Positions 45,589 through 54,360 of a DNA stretch of 64,000 nt are shown here, in pieces. The notes under the pieces are model-generated. The model was not told where the DNA came from. It did not search any database and worked only from the letters and a program-made list of their open reading frames with translations. The DNA comes from Oscillospiraceae bacterium (GTDB lineage Bacteria; Bacillota; Clostridia; UBA1212; SIG427), in the NCBI GenBank assembly GCA_015069135.1, contig SVJE01000004.1:1-64000 (forward strand), in the 5' to 3' direction. The position numbers and the translations under genes were made by a program. Position 1 is the stretch's first letter, and every line of letters begins with the position of its first letter.

Positions 45589-45631
45589 TTTCCCGGAAAT
45601 ATGAGTTTTTCAACATAAATCGTGTTGAAAT
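45586..45631 (+). repeat. Two-part palindromic element, copy B (pepF upstream)
   Basis: TTTCCCGGAAA, then GAGTTTTT, then CAACATAAAT followed by CGTGTTGAAA. It matches copy A before recA in order, sequence and orientation, with a few gaps. Confidence 0.5.
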
Positions 45632-45677
45632 ATGTAGTGTGGTGTAGAAAAACTATTGCTCTTAACACAAGTTTTTG

Positions 45678-45701
45678 AAGACGGGGGTCAAACCCCATAT
45701 C
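45678..45701. repeat. GC-rich palindromic repeat, single copy
   Basis: GAAGACGGGGGTCAAACCCC with a partly decayed right arm, 82 bases before pepF. The rest of the gap 45632-45677 shows nothing further. Confidence 0.75.
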
Positions 45702-45782
45702 TAACATAATCGATACTTGTAAAAATACAGGTTTATTGGTAAAATATTAATATCTTTAACCATTTATTTAGGGGTGTTGTTT

Positions 45783-47582
45783 TTGGAAAATTTACCACTT
45801 AGAAGTGAGATTGATGAAAAGCTTAAATGGAAGCTTGAGGACATGTATGAGAGCAATGAGATTTGGGAAAAAGACTTTGCTAAGATCAGCAATGAATTTC
45901 CTAAACTTGCAACATATAAAGGAAGGGTAGCAGAGTCTGCTACTACTTTAAAAGAGTTCTACCAATTAGAGGAGAAGATTTCTCTTATACTTGAAAAACT
46001 CTATGTATATGCCCGAATGAGAAAAGATGAAAATAACAGCGAAGCCCTTTATCAGGAAATGACAGGCAGGGTTGAAATGCTTATGATGCAGATACAGGCA
46101 TCACTGGCATTCTTTGAACCTGAACTTCTAAAGGCAGGACAGGCAAAGTTAAATAAATATATGGAAGAAGAGTCGGCGCTTAAAGACCACGATTTTTCTT
46201 TTACCGAAATGTTCAGACAGAAAAAGCACGTGCTTTCAGAGAAAGAAGAAAGACTTCTTGCCCTTGCTCAGGATTGTGCAGGCACAGGTGACGAAGCTTT
46301 CACCATGTTTAATAATGCGGATATCAAGTTCCCCAAAATTAAGGATGAAGAAGGAAATGAGACTGAACTTACAAAAGGCAGGTACTCTTCTTTCATGGAA
46401 AGCAAAGACAGAACAGTAAGAGAAAGTGCATTTAAAGCCCTTTACAAGACCTACGGAGATTACAAAAACACAGTGGCCGCTTGCTATGCGGGAAGCATAA
46501 AAGCAGATCTTTTCTACTCCACAGCAAGAAAGTTTCCTTCAGCTTTAGAAGCAAGCCTTTCATCAGACAAGGTTCCTGTAAAGGTTTATGATAATCTTAT
46601 AAAAGTAATACACAACAATATTCCAAAGCTTACAAGATACCTTAAACTTCGCAAAAAAATGCTGAAGGTTAAAGAGCTTCATATGTATGATCTTTATGTG
46701 CCTGTTGTAAACGTACCTGAGAAAAAATACAGCTACGAAGAAGCTAAAAAGCTGGTACTTGAGGCACTGGCTCCTTTGGGAGAGGATTACTGTAAAGTTA
46801 TACAAGAAGCCTATGATTCAGGATGGATAGATGTATGTGAAAATGTAGGTAAGACGTCAGGGGCATATTCCTGGGGTTGCTATGCAAGCCATCCTTATGT
46901 ACTTCTTAACTGGCAGGGGACTATTAACGATGTATTTACACTGGCACATGAGCTGGGACATGCAATGCACACATACTACAGTAACAAAACACAGCCATAT
47001 GCCAAGGCATCTTATAGAATATTTGTAGCAGAAGTGGCTTCAACAGTAAATGAGAATCTGTTATTCCACTATATGATTAACAAAACAGAGGATAAGACAG
47101 AACGGGCATATCTTTTGAATCACTACCTGGAAGAATTCAGAGGTACCATGTTCCGTCAGGTTATGTTTGCGGAATTTGAGAAAAAAGCACATGAAATCAT
47201 ACCCAATGGCGGTGCTGTAACTGCAGATACATTAAGCCAGATTTATTATCAGCTTAATCAGGAATTCTTCGGTTCAGCAGTAAATGTAGATGAAGAGATT
47301 GCTTTAGAATGGGCAAGAATCCCTCATTTCTACAGTTCATTTTATGTTTATAAATATGCAACAGGCTTTTCTGCAGCGGTAGCTTTGTCGGAAGGGATTC
47401 TTTCAGGAGACAAGGGTAAAATCTCAGCTTACAGAAAGTTTTTAACCACAGGAGGAAGTAATTACCCCTTGGAGCTTCTTAAAGAAGCCGGAGTGGACCT
47501 TACTAAGACAGCACCGGTTCAAAGTGCTCTTAATGTATTTGGAAATAACCTTAAACTTTTGGAGAAAGAGATAAAAGGCTGA
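45783..47582 (+). CDS. pepF: Oligoendopeptidase F
   Basis: The protein has about 599 residues. The zinc motif HELGHAMH with a downstream Glu (VAEVAST) marks family M3B. It cleaves short peptides in the cytosol. The start is a rare one: GTG 45774, TTG 45777 or TTG 45783; the last is best spaced from AGGGGTG and gives the usual ENLPLRSEID opening. Its stop codon overlaps the next ATG (TGATG), so the downstream bactofilin-like gene is coupled. Confidence 0.93.
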   Translation: MENLPLRSEIDEKLKWKLEDMYESNEIWEKDFAKISNEFPKLATYKGRVAESATTLKEFYQLEEKISLILEKLYVYARMRKDENNSEALYQEMTGRVEMLMMQIQASLAFFEPELLKAGQAKLNKYMEEESALKDHDFSFTEMFRQKKHVLSEKEERLLALAQDCAGTGDEAFTMFNNADIKFPKIKDEEGNETELTKGRYSSFMESKDRTVRESAFKALYKTYGDYKNTVAACYAGSIKADLFYSTARKFPSALEASLSSDKVPVKVYDNLIKVIHNNIPKLTRYLKLRKKMLKVKELHMYDLYVPVVNVPEKKYSYEEAKKLVLEALAPLGEDYCKVIQEAYDSGWIDVCENVGKTSGAYSWGCYASHPYVLLNWQGTINDVFTLAHELGHAMHTYYSNKTQPYAKASYRIFVAEVASTVNENLLFHYMINKTEDKTERAYLLNHYLEEFRGTMFRQVMFAEFEKKAHEIIPNGGAVTADTLSQIYYQLNQEFFGSAVNVDEEIALEWARIPHFYSSFYVYKYATGFSAAVALSEGILSGDKGKISAYRKFLTTGGSNYPLELLKEAGVDLTKTAPVQSALNVFGNNLKLLEKEIKG

Positions 47583-48310
47583 TGCTCACAAGAGAAGGAA
47601 AAGATGATTTTAACGGACTGATAATCGACGGAGTCCAGACATATGAGGAAGACCTGGAAACAAAGGACTTGTGTGTAACAGGTACAGCTCTGCTTTTAGA
47701 GGATTTAGAGGCAGAGACTGTTGATGTGCCCGGAAGTCTTGAGGTGAGAGGGCTTCTTACCTGCGATGACCTTTCTGTATCCGGAAGATGTAAAGCCGGT
47801 TATGGTGTGATAATAGAACAGGGTAAAATTTCAGGGTCCCTTAAAACATCCGGTAAAATCAATGCCGAATCAATGGTTGTTTCCGGTAAATTAAATTCCA
47901 GATCAGGTATAAAAGTATACGACCTTGATGTAAAAGGTGAATTATCCTGCCTGAATCTATTAAAATGTGAGCAGATAGATGTAACAGGGTCTTTGTGGGT
48001 TGACGGTAAAATAGACACGGCAACTTTGTTTATAGATTCAGGTGTAAAATCTTATGCTGATGAGATTTATGCTGATGAAATTATAGTAAGAAAAAATCAG
48101 AAGGTTGTAGCAGATGATGAATATCTGGATTATCTGTTAAAGGCTACTGATATAGATTGCAATATAGCAGAACTGGCATATACAAGAATAGGGACTCTTG
48201 CATGTATAAGGGCGGAAATTGGTCCGGGATGTGTAGTTGATGAAGTATACTGCAAAAGAGAAGTAACAATTTCACCTCATGCAACTGTCGGAAAGGTTGT
48301 TTATATATGA
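47582..48310 (+). CDS. Bactofilin-like beta-helix protein
   Basis: The protein has 242 residues. The centre (about 20-160) is a run of short repeats with a V-x-G-x-L / hydrophobic spacing (DLCVTGTALLLEDLEAETVDVPGSLEVRG and so on), typical of a right-handed parallel beta helix as in bactofilins, polymer-forming cytoskeletal proteins. The C-terminus has another V-G pattern. It sits between pepF and glycosyltransferase genes with overlaps on both sides (TGATG and ATGA). A role in placing the glycosylation machinery is a guess. Confidence 0.65.
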   Translation: MLTREGKDDFNGLIIDGVQTYEEDLETKDLCVTGTALLLEDLEAETVDVPGSLEVRGLLTCDDLSVSGRCKAGYGVIIEQGKISGSLKTSGKINAESMVVSGKLNSRSGIKVYDLDVKGELSCLNLLKCEQIDVTGSLWVDGKIDTATLFIDSGVKSYADEIYADEIIVRKNQKVVADDEYLDYLLKATDIDCNIAELAYTRIGTLACIRAEIGPGCVVDEVYCKREVTISPHATVGKVVYI

Positions 48311-49908
48311 AGAAAAAAATAGCAGCAATTTTATCTGTATTACTGACAACAATAATACCACTGCCATCTTTTGCAGTGTATTCAAATCTTACCAAGGAAG
48401 AGGCAGTAAGTTATTACAAAGAATACATGATTCTTGGAACAGTACTGTTTCTTGTAATAGCGATAGGTTTGTTTGCGTACTGGTATTATCTTGTGAACCA
48501 GGATAAAATAATTGCCGGAAAAAAAGTAAAGAAATCTAAAGTCATTGAAAAGGACAACAGCAAAGAAATTTTTCAGGTTGTTCTGATGATTATAGGTATA
48601 GGTCTTTTTGTAAGATTGGTAGCAGCTATACCTTCTCCGGGATTTGCAAACGACGTGGCATTGTTTAAATATTGGGGAAGAACTGCAGCCGATGATTTTG
48701 TAAATACCTACAATATACTTGGCTCTAACATTGACTATCCACCGGGATATGTGTATATATTGGCAACCTGTGGCTTTATAGCTAAAATATTTGGTGCACA
48801 GGATACTGTAGCTTATGATTTGATTATAAAATTACCTGCAATACTGGCAGATTGTGGCATTGCCTTGTTTATCTACAAATTCTGTAAAGACAGAGTGCCT
48901 AAGAAATGGATATATTTCTTTGTGGCTTTCTGGATGGCAAATCCATTGGCATTCATTGATTCAACAGTATGGGGCCAGGTGGATTCAGTACTTACATTGG
49001 CATCTGTTGCAGGTTTCTATTTTGTTTCAGAAAAGAAATTTATATGGGCATCAATGATTTTTGGCGTAGGAGTAATGCTTAAGCCTCAGGCAATAATTGT
49101 ACTTCCGGTATTGTGTTATGCACTTTTTAAGAATAAGAAGGTCAAGACATTTATACTTTCTGCACTGACAGGAGTGGGTACTGCTGTATTGGTGGCACTT
49201 CCTTTTGCTGTAAATGTGGACATGAGTACTGCCTATATGCAAGAATCCGTTACACCGGTTTTAGAAACACTTCATGCAAATGGTGGAGGCTTTATTACCA
49301 CATTGGTAACTCCTTTTGCATGGATATTAAGTCTTTTTATGGGAACTGCAGGCCACTATGATTATGCTTCCGTAAATGCCCTTAACTTCTTTTTCTCTTT
49401 AGGTGGAAACTGGGTTAAAGACGATGGAGCTCTCTGGGGACTTACCTGGTTTATCTGGGGCATGATATTTATTGTAATTGCAGCAGCACTTACATGGTTT
49501 TTGCACCTTAAGACAAAGGATTCCAAAGCACTTCCTTTTGTAAGTGCTTCCGTAATTCTCTTGTTAGTGGCAAACTTTGGTCCGAGAATGCATGAAAGAT
49601 ATTTCTTCCCTGCAATAGTTTTCCTTCTTATTGCAGCCATAATCAGAAATAACAGATGCTTATTTGGTATAGGAATATTGGCATCGGTGTTCGGATATTT
49701 TACCGTATTAGAGGTTCTGGTGGATCTTAACCTGGGTACCCCGTATATGTGGCTTTTGCAAAGTGACTGGCCGGCTTCAATACACGGATTAAGATGTTTG
49801 ATTTCATGGGGAAATGTTGTAGTTGCTTCGGCTGTTGCAGTCTTTGCAATTGCGGATTCTTTTGATAAAATAAAAGGGACAGGCTTTGATAAAAAAATAT
49901 GGAGATAA
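48307..49908 (+). CDS. GT-C fold glycosyltransferase, Gpi18/mannosyltransferase-like
   Basis: The protein has 533 residues with about 11 membrane helices and a signal-like start. PSPGFANDVALFKYWG, DYPPGYVYILATCG and STVWGQVDSVLTLASV are the luminal loops of COG5542 (Gpi18-like) GT-C enzymes, which take sugar from a polyprenyl-phosphate donor. The Asp of FANDVALF is the likely catalytic base. It overlaps the bactofilin-like gene by four bases; the PMT-type gene follows after 5 bases. Confidence 0.8.
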   Translation: MKKKIAAILSVLLTTIIPLPSFAVYSNLTKEEAVSYYKEYMILGTVLFLVIAIGLFAYWYYLVNQDKIIAGKKVKKSKVIEKDNSKEIFQVVLMIIGIGLFVRLVAAIPSPGFANDVALFKYWGRTAADDFVNTYNILGSNIDYPPGYVYILATCGFIAKIFGAQDTVAYDLIIKLPAILADCGIALFIYKFCKDRVPKKWIYFFVAFWMANPLAFIDSTVWGQVDSVLTLASVAGFYFVSEKKFIWASMIFGVGVMLKPQAIIVLPVLCYALFKNKKVKTFILSALTGVGTAVLVALPFAVNVDMSTAYMQESVTPVLETLHANGGGFITTLVTPFAWILSLFMGTAGHYDYASVNALNFFFSLGGNWVKDDGALWGLTWFIWGMIFIVIAAALTWFLHLKTKDSKALPFVSASVILLLVANFGPRMHERYFFPAIVFLLIAAIIRNNRCLFGIGILASVFGYFTVLEVLVDLNLGTPYMWLLQSDWPASIHGLRCLISWGNVVVASAVAVFAIADSFDKIKGTGFDKKIWR

Positions 49909-49913
49909 ATGCT

Positions 49914-52727
49914 ATGAAAAAAAATACAGGCCTTAAGGCTCTTATACTTTTGATGATTTTACTGATGGTGGTATCTTTTGCCGGTTGCGGCTCTGAAACT
50001 ATCACCCTTAAGAACGCCGGTTTTGAAGAGGGTATGACAAATTCAGGTGGCGTAACTGACTGGCAGAGATATGACTATAACGGTAAAATGGCTTCTGATA
50101 ACCCTTACACTGTTTTCTCGATTACAGAAAACGGTTATGAGGGTAGTGCTGTTTGTATAGAAAACATGCAGAACAACGATGCCAGAATTTATCAACACGT
50201 TGATGCAGATACAAATACCAAATTTAAAATTTCTGCTATGGTTAAAGCGGAGAATGTATCTGAAGCAGGGGCCGGTGCAAATATTTCTGTTAAGGATTTT
50301 GCCGGTATTTCTGATAGAGTAACAGGAAATACAGATTGGAAAGAAATCACCTATTATGTAGATGTTACAGATAAAGAGGGTGGTTTTGATATATGTTTAA
50401 GCCTTGGCGGCTATTCTGCTGAGTCCACAGGAAAGGCATACTTTGATAATGTTACTATTGAAGAGGTAAAGTCGATTCCTGAAAATGCGGCAAGCGTAAT
50501 AGTATATGATTCTACAAAGAACAACTCTACAAGTGAAACTCCTGCTGAAGGGACAATTCCGTGGTTGGATAAATTATTTAAAGTTATGTTTTTTGCTGTC
50601 ATAGGCGGCTTAATAATGTATGTTATCTCTATTTCAGGAAAGTTCGATATTTCCCGTAATAAGAAAAAATTACCTCAAAGCATTACAAGAGGCAAGCCTG
50701 ATAAATATGACTGGTTAATTATAGGTGTTATGACTCTTGTTATAGGTGTGATTTCTTTTATTAACTTAGGAGATACAAAAGCTGCTTCTGATTACTGGAG
50801 AGCACAGAATAACGGTGAGTATGTTATTGTTGAGTTTGATAAGGAAACAAAGGTAGACAGATACACATATTCCAGTAATATTCCTACTAATGGAAGTTAC
50901 AAAATTCTTTATGAGAATGAAAATGGTGAATTTGTTAATGCAGGCACCATCAGCAAAGGAACATTCTTTGAGTGGAGTTATGTTAACTCTGATTTTACTA
51001 CAAAGAAAGTTAAGATTGAGGCTGTCAGTGCCGGCCTTGCTCTTAATGAAGTAGCATTTTTTAATAAAAATGCAGATGGTGAATTTGAGTTGGTTTCTGT
51101 TACTGTTGTTGAAGAAAATGGTGTGGAAAAAGGAACCAGTGGTACACCTGCCAACTTATTTAACGAGCAGGATGCAGCTGTATCAACCAGAACATATATG
51201 AATGGTACCTATTTTGATGAGATTTATTTTCCGAGAACAGGATACGAGCATGTTAACGGACTGTCTGTTTATGAAAATACCCATCCGCCTCTTGGAAAAT
51301 TGTTTATTGCTTTGGGTATAAAGATCTTCGGCATGAATCCTTTTGGTTGGAGATTTATGGGAACTTTCCTTGGTGTGTTATTGGTTCCTGTAATGTATCT
51401 CTTTGCTCTTAAGATATTTAAAAAGAGACTCTATGGTTTTGTGGCAGCATTTCTTATGATGTTTGAATTTATGAGATTTTCACAGACAAGGCTTGCTACC
51501 ATAGATACCTACTCAGTATTGTTTGTTATGCTGATGTACTATTTCATGTACGACTATTTTACCACCAAGACATATGATTTAAGATTTACGCAGTCTTTGA
51601 AGCCTTTGATTTTCTGTGGTCTGTTCTTTGGTGTAGGTATTGCCAGTAAGTGGACTAGTATGTACGCAGGTGCCGGCCTTGCTTTCTTATTCTTCCTGGC
51701 TAAGTATTTAGAGTACAATGATATTCAGAAGCGAAGATATAAATGGCCTAAGGGACAACCATCCTGGATGGTGGCAGATTTCCTTCCTACATGTCTTGTA
51801 TGTATAATTTGTTTCCTTGTGATTCCTGCTATTATTTACACACTGTGCTATATCCCTTATAAAGCAGGTGATCCTGACAACGGACTTATTACTATAATGT
51901 GGGAAAATCAGCTTAGCATGTACAGCTATCACAGTAATCTTAATGCAGAACACGGGTTCAGTTCTTCATGGTGGCAGTGGCCAATACTTATGAGACCTAT
52001 CTGGTATTATGTAAAGCCTGAATCAGTGGAAGGTATGCGTTCTACTATTGCTTCTTTTGGTAATCCTGCTATATGGTGGACCGGTATTGCTGCTGTTATT
52101 TCTTCCGTTGTTATTGCATGGAAGAAAAATGATAAGAAGATGTTGGTTGTATTTGTGGCATTTGCTATGCAGTATTGCCCGTGGATGCTGGTAACCAGAT
52201 GTACATTTATTTATCATTTCTTTACATCTGTACCTTTTGTGATTCTTATGATTGTTTACTGTGCTAAGTATGTTATAGAATCCAAAAAGATTCAGGTTTA
52301 TAACGGTGCTACGGTACTTGCTTATGTTTCAGGTCCTGCGGCTTTAGTGTGTTTGCTGTTCTTCCCTAAATATGCGCCTATGTTTGTAATTGCTTTTGCA
52401 TTCTCAATGGTTTCCTATTTAATGGAAAGACATGGTGATAAATCTTGGGTGAAGATAGGAGTTCCTGCAGTGTTGGCAGTGGCTACATTAGTATTATCCT
52501 TCTACTATGTTTCTGTGGCTATTGTTACAGGAGCATTATTGGTAGGTTATCTGGCTGATATGATTGTAAGAGCAAAAGGCAAGTCCTCAAAGGGAATTTC
52601 TATGTTGATTTACTATATGGCTGTGGTTGCAGGTTTGTTTGTAGCATTTTACCCTGCATTGTCCGGTCTTGAAGTTACTAATAAATATATTGAAGAATTG
52701 CAATGGTTACCAACCTGGTATTTCTGA
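49914..52727 (+). CDS. PMT-type glycosyltransferase with lipoprotein-like N-terminal module
   Basis: The protein has 937 residues. Residues 1-25 look like a lipoprotein signal with lipobox SFAGC; then a CBM4/9-like jelly roll (about 30-185), a first membrane pair (about 210-300), an extracellular F5/8-like region (about 305-400), then the PMT core with THPPLGKLFIALGIKIFG, SQTRLATIDTYSV and IASKWTSMYAGAG. PMT enzymes move mannose or similar from a polyprenyl phosphate to protein Ser/Thr. Modules in front of a PMT are unusual. The start follows GGAGAT. Cotranscribed with the flanking transferases. Confidence 0.83.
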   Translation: MKKNTGLKALILLMILLMVVSFAGCGSETITLKNAGFEEGMTNSGGVTDWQRYDYNGKMASDNPYTVFSITENGYEGSAVCIENMQNNDARIYQHVDADTNTKFKISAMVKAENVSEAGAGANISVKDFAGISDRVTGNTDWKEITYYVDVTDKEGGFDICLSLGGYSAESTGKAYFDNVTIEEVKSIPENAASVIVYDSTKNNSTSETPAEGTIPWLDKLFKVMFFAVIGGLIMYVISISGKFDISRNKKKLPQSITRGKPDKYDWLIIGVMTLVIGVISFINLGDTKAASDYWRAQNNGEYVIVEFDKETKVDRYTYSSNIPTNGSYKILYENENGEFVNAGTISKGTFFEWSYVNSDFTTKKVKIEAVSAGLALNEVAFFNKNADGEFELVSVTVVEENGVEKGTSGTPANLFNEQDAAVSTRTYMNGTYFDEIYFPRTGYEHVNGLSVYENTHPPLGKLFIALGIKIFGMNPFGWRFMGTFLGVLLVPVMYLFALKIFKKRLYGFVAAFLMMFEFMRFSQTRLATIDTYSVLFVMLMYYFMYDYFTTKTYDLRFTQSLKPLIFCGLFFGVGIASKWTSMYAGAGLAFLFFLAKYLEYNDIQKRRYKWPKGQPSWMVADFLPTCLVCIICFLVIPAIIYTLCYIPYKAGDPDNGLITIMWENQLSMYSYHSNLNAEHGFSSSWWQWPILMRPIWYYVKPESVEGMRSTIASFGNPAIWWTGIAAVISSVVIAWKKNDKKMLVVFVAFAMQYCPWMLVTRCTFIYHFFTSVPFVILMIVYCAKYVIESKKIQVYNGATVLAYVSGPAALVCLLFFPKYAPMFVIAFAFSMVSYLMERHGDKSWVKIGVPAVLAVATLVLSFYYVSVAIVTGALLVGYLADMIVRAKGKSSKGISMLIYYMAVVAGLFVAFYPALSGLEVTNKYIEELQWLPTWYF

Positions 52728-52745
52728 TAGAAAGGTGTGTAGAAA

Positions 52746-53708
52746 ATGAAGTCAAAAGTTATTTTTTCTGTAGTTGTTCCTCTTTATAACGAGGAGGAAG
52801 TTATAAAGGAATCATATAAAAGACTTAAGTCTGTTATGGACGGATTGAATGAGCCTTATGAGTTGGTTTTTGTAAACGACGGAAGTCGTGATAAAACTGC
52901 TTTATTAGCAAAGGAGATTTGTGCAAATGACAGTAATGTTAAGCTTATAAATTTTGCCCGTAACTTTGGTCATCAGACTGCTATTACTGCCGGTATGGAC
53001 TATGCTTCCGGTGATGCAGTTGTGGTTATTGATGCTGACTTACAGGATCCGCCTGAGGTTATTCCGGAAATGATCAAGAAGTGGCGTGAAGGCTATGACG
53101 TGGTTTACGGCCAGAGAGTAAAGCGTAAAGGTGAAACTTTCTTTAAAAAGATAACTGCAAAGATTTTCTACAGAGTATTAAGAAGACTTACTGAAGTAGA
53201 TATCCCTGTTGACACAGGTGACTTCAGACTTATTGACCGTAAGGTCTGTAATGCTCTTAAGAAGGTAGGAGAGAGAAACAGATATATAAGAGGTATTATC
53301 AGCTGGTTAGGCTTTAAGAGTGCTCCTGTTGAATTTGTAAGAGAGAAACGTTTTGCAGGTGAAACTAAATATCCTCTTAAAAAGATGCTTAAATTCGCTT
53401 CTGATGCAATAATGTCATTCTCGTACAAGCCTTTGAAGATGGCTACTTATTTCGGCGTTTTTGTGTCCGTAGCAAGTTTTATATACCTGATTGTAATGAT
53501 TATATTGAAACTCTGCGGTGCTATGACAACTGTACCCGGTTGGACATCTACTATTGTAATCACATTGTTCCTAAACGGTATCATTCTTTTGGTGCTTGGA
53601 ATTGTTGGAGAGTACATTGGTCGCATTTATGATGAAGCAAAGGGCAGACCTCTTTATGTAATTGGTGAATTTGTGAATATTGATGAAGACCAGAAAGATG
53701 TAAGATAA
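52746..53708 (+). CDS. Polyprenyl-phosphate sugar synthase (GT2, GtrB/DPM1-like)
   Basis: The protein has 320 residues. A GT2 catalytic domain (VVVPLYNEEEVI, VNDGSRDKT, VVIDADLQDPPE) is followed by two C-terminal membrane helices (about 230-300). It should make undecaprenyl-phosphate-linked glucose or mannose from a nucleotide sugar. This is the donor needed by the two GT-C enzymes encoded upstream. Last gene of the run, ended by a terminator. Confidence 0.92.
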   Translation: MKSKVIFSVVVPLYNEEEVIKESYKRLKSVMDGLNEPYELVFVNDGSRDKTALLAKEICANDSNVKLINFARNFGHQTAITAGMDYASGDAVVVIDADLQDPPEVIPEMIKKWREGYDVVYGQRVKRKGETFFKKITAKIFYRVLRRLTEVDIPVDTGDFRLIDRKVCNALKKVGERNRYIRGIISWLGFKSAPVEFVREKRFAGETKYPLKKMLKFASDAIMSFSYKPLKMATYFGVFVSVASFIYLIVMIILKLCGAMTTVPGWTSTIVITLFLNGIILLVLGIVGEYIGRIYDEAKGRPLYVIGEFVNIDEDQKDVR

Positions 53709-53739
53709 TATTGGTAAATAAAAAAGATTCATGTATGAA

Positions 53740-53767
53740 AAGACGGCTTTTGTTAAGCCGTTTTTTG
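53740..53767 (+). terminator. Terminator of the glycosyltransferase operon
   Basis: GACGGCTT and AAGCCGTT pair around TTGTT, followed by TTTTT. Confidence 0.9.
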
Positions 53768-53809
53768 TTTGACAAAAATATAAAAATAGGTTTAGTATAA
53801 TATTAGTTT

Positions 53810-53926
53810 TTGATTGATTTTTTAGAAAATGTGTGTGCTGTTGAATATTCTGACGGTAAGAAATTTACCGATGGTAAGGACAGCAACGGGAAAAAACGGA
53901 ATGGAAAAATATTAAATATTAAGTAA
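53810..53926 (+). other. Possible gene remnant or very small protein
   Basis: A 38-codon frame from a TTG (or GTG 53831) codes FLENVCAVEYSDGKKF followed by a Lys/Gly/Asn-rich tail, then TAA. It reads like the end of a protein rather than noise, but has no ribosome site. TTGACA and TATAAT lie upstream at a 21-base spacing, too long to be a normal promoter. Confidence 0.2.
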
Positions 53927-53944
53927 TTATCAAAGGGGATTTTA

Positions 53945-54355
53945 ATGGACAGAATTAAACCGTTATTATTTTTAGCTAATATATATAAATTCAAAATAAT
54001 AAAAGATAAAAACCATATTGAATATGTTGTTTTTGAAAACAGTAATTTATGTTCAATAGATGGGACTACTGATAAGACACAATTCGAAGCCGTTGAAAAC
54101 CATATTCATTTACTTGATAAAATTCGAAAGAAAGAATACTTTGCACTGTTCCCTATAGCGCAAGAACTAGCAAAGTCTTTGTTGTCGTGCCTTAAAGAAG
54201 CTTTCCCGGATAAACATTTTTGTGTATATGCTACGCTAACACTTAAAGATTCATTTATTATTCGATTTCATCAAAAATGGCCCCATGAAGAGCCATATTA
54301 TGATTTAAACAATATAGATGAATCCAAGGAAAAGATTTTCTTTTTTGAAAATTAG
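53945..54355 (+). CDS. Small soluble protein, unknown
   Basis: The protein has 136 residues with no signal or membrane segment. AAAGGGGATTTTA precedes the ATG. Sequence features: LLFLANIYKFKIIKDKNH at the start, a central helix-rich part (ELAKSLLSCLKEAFPDK) and a Trp-Pro-His-Glu-Glu-Pro-Tyr stretch near the end. The gene is AT-rich compared with its neighbours and sits alone between converging transcripts, the look of an accessory gene; immunity-like proteins share such size. No family recognised. Confidence 0.5.
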   Translation: MDRIKPLLFLANIYKFKIIKDKNHIEYVVFENSNLCSIDGTTDKTQFEAVENHIHLLDKIRKKEYFALFPIAQELAKSLLSCLKEAFPDKHFCVYATLTLKDSFIIRFHQKWPHEEPYYDLNNIDESKEKIFFFEN

Positions 54356-54360
54356 GGCTT

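Noticed and set aside
171..45701. GC-rich repeats as a CRISPR array
   Set aside because: Copies are far apart, palindromic in themselves, often in inverted pairs, and not separated by regular unique spacers; no cas genes are present.
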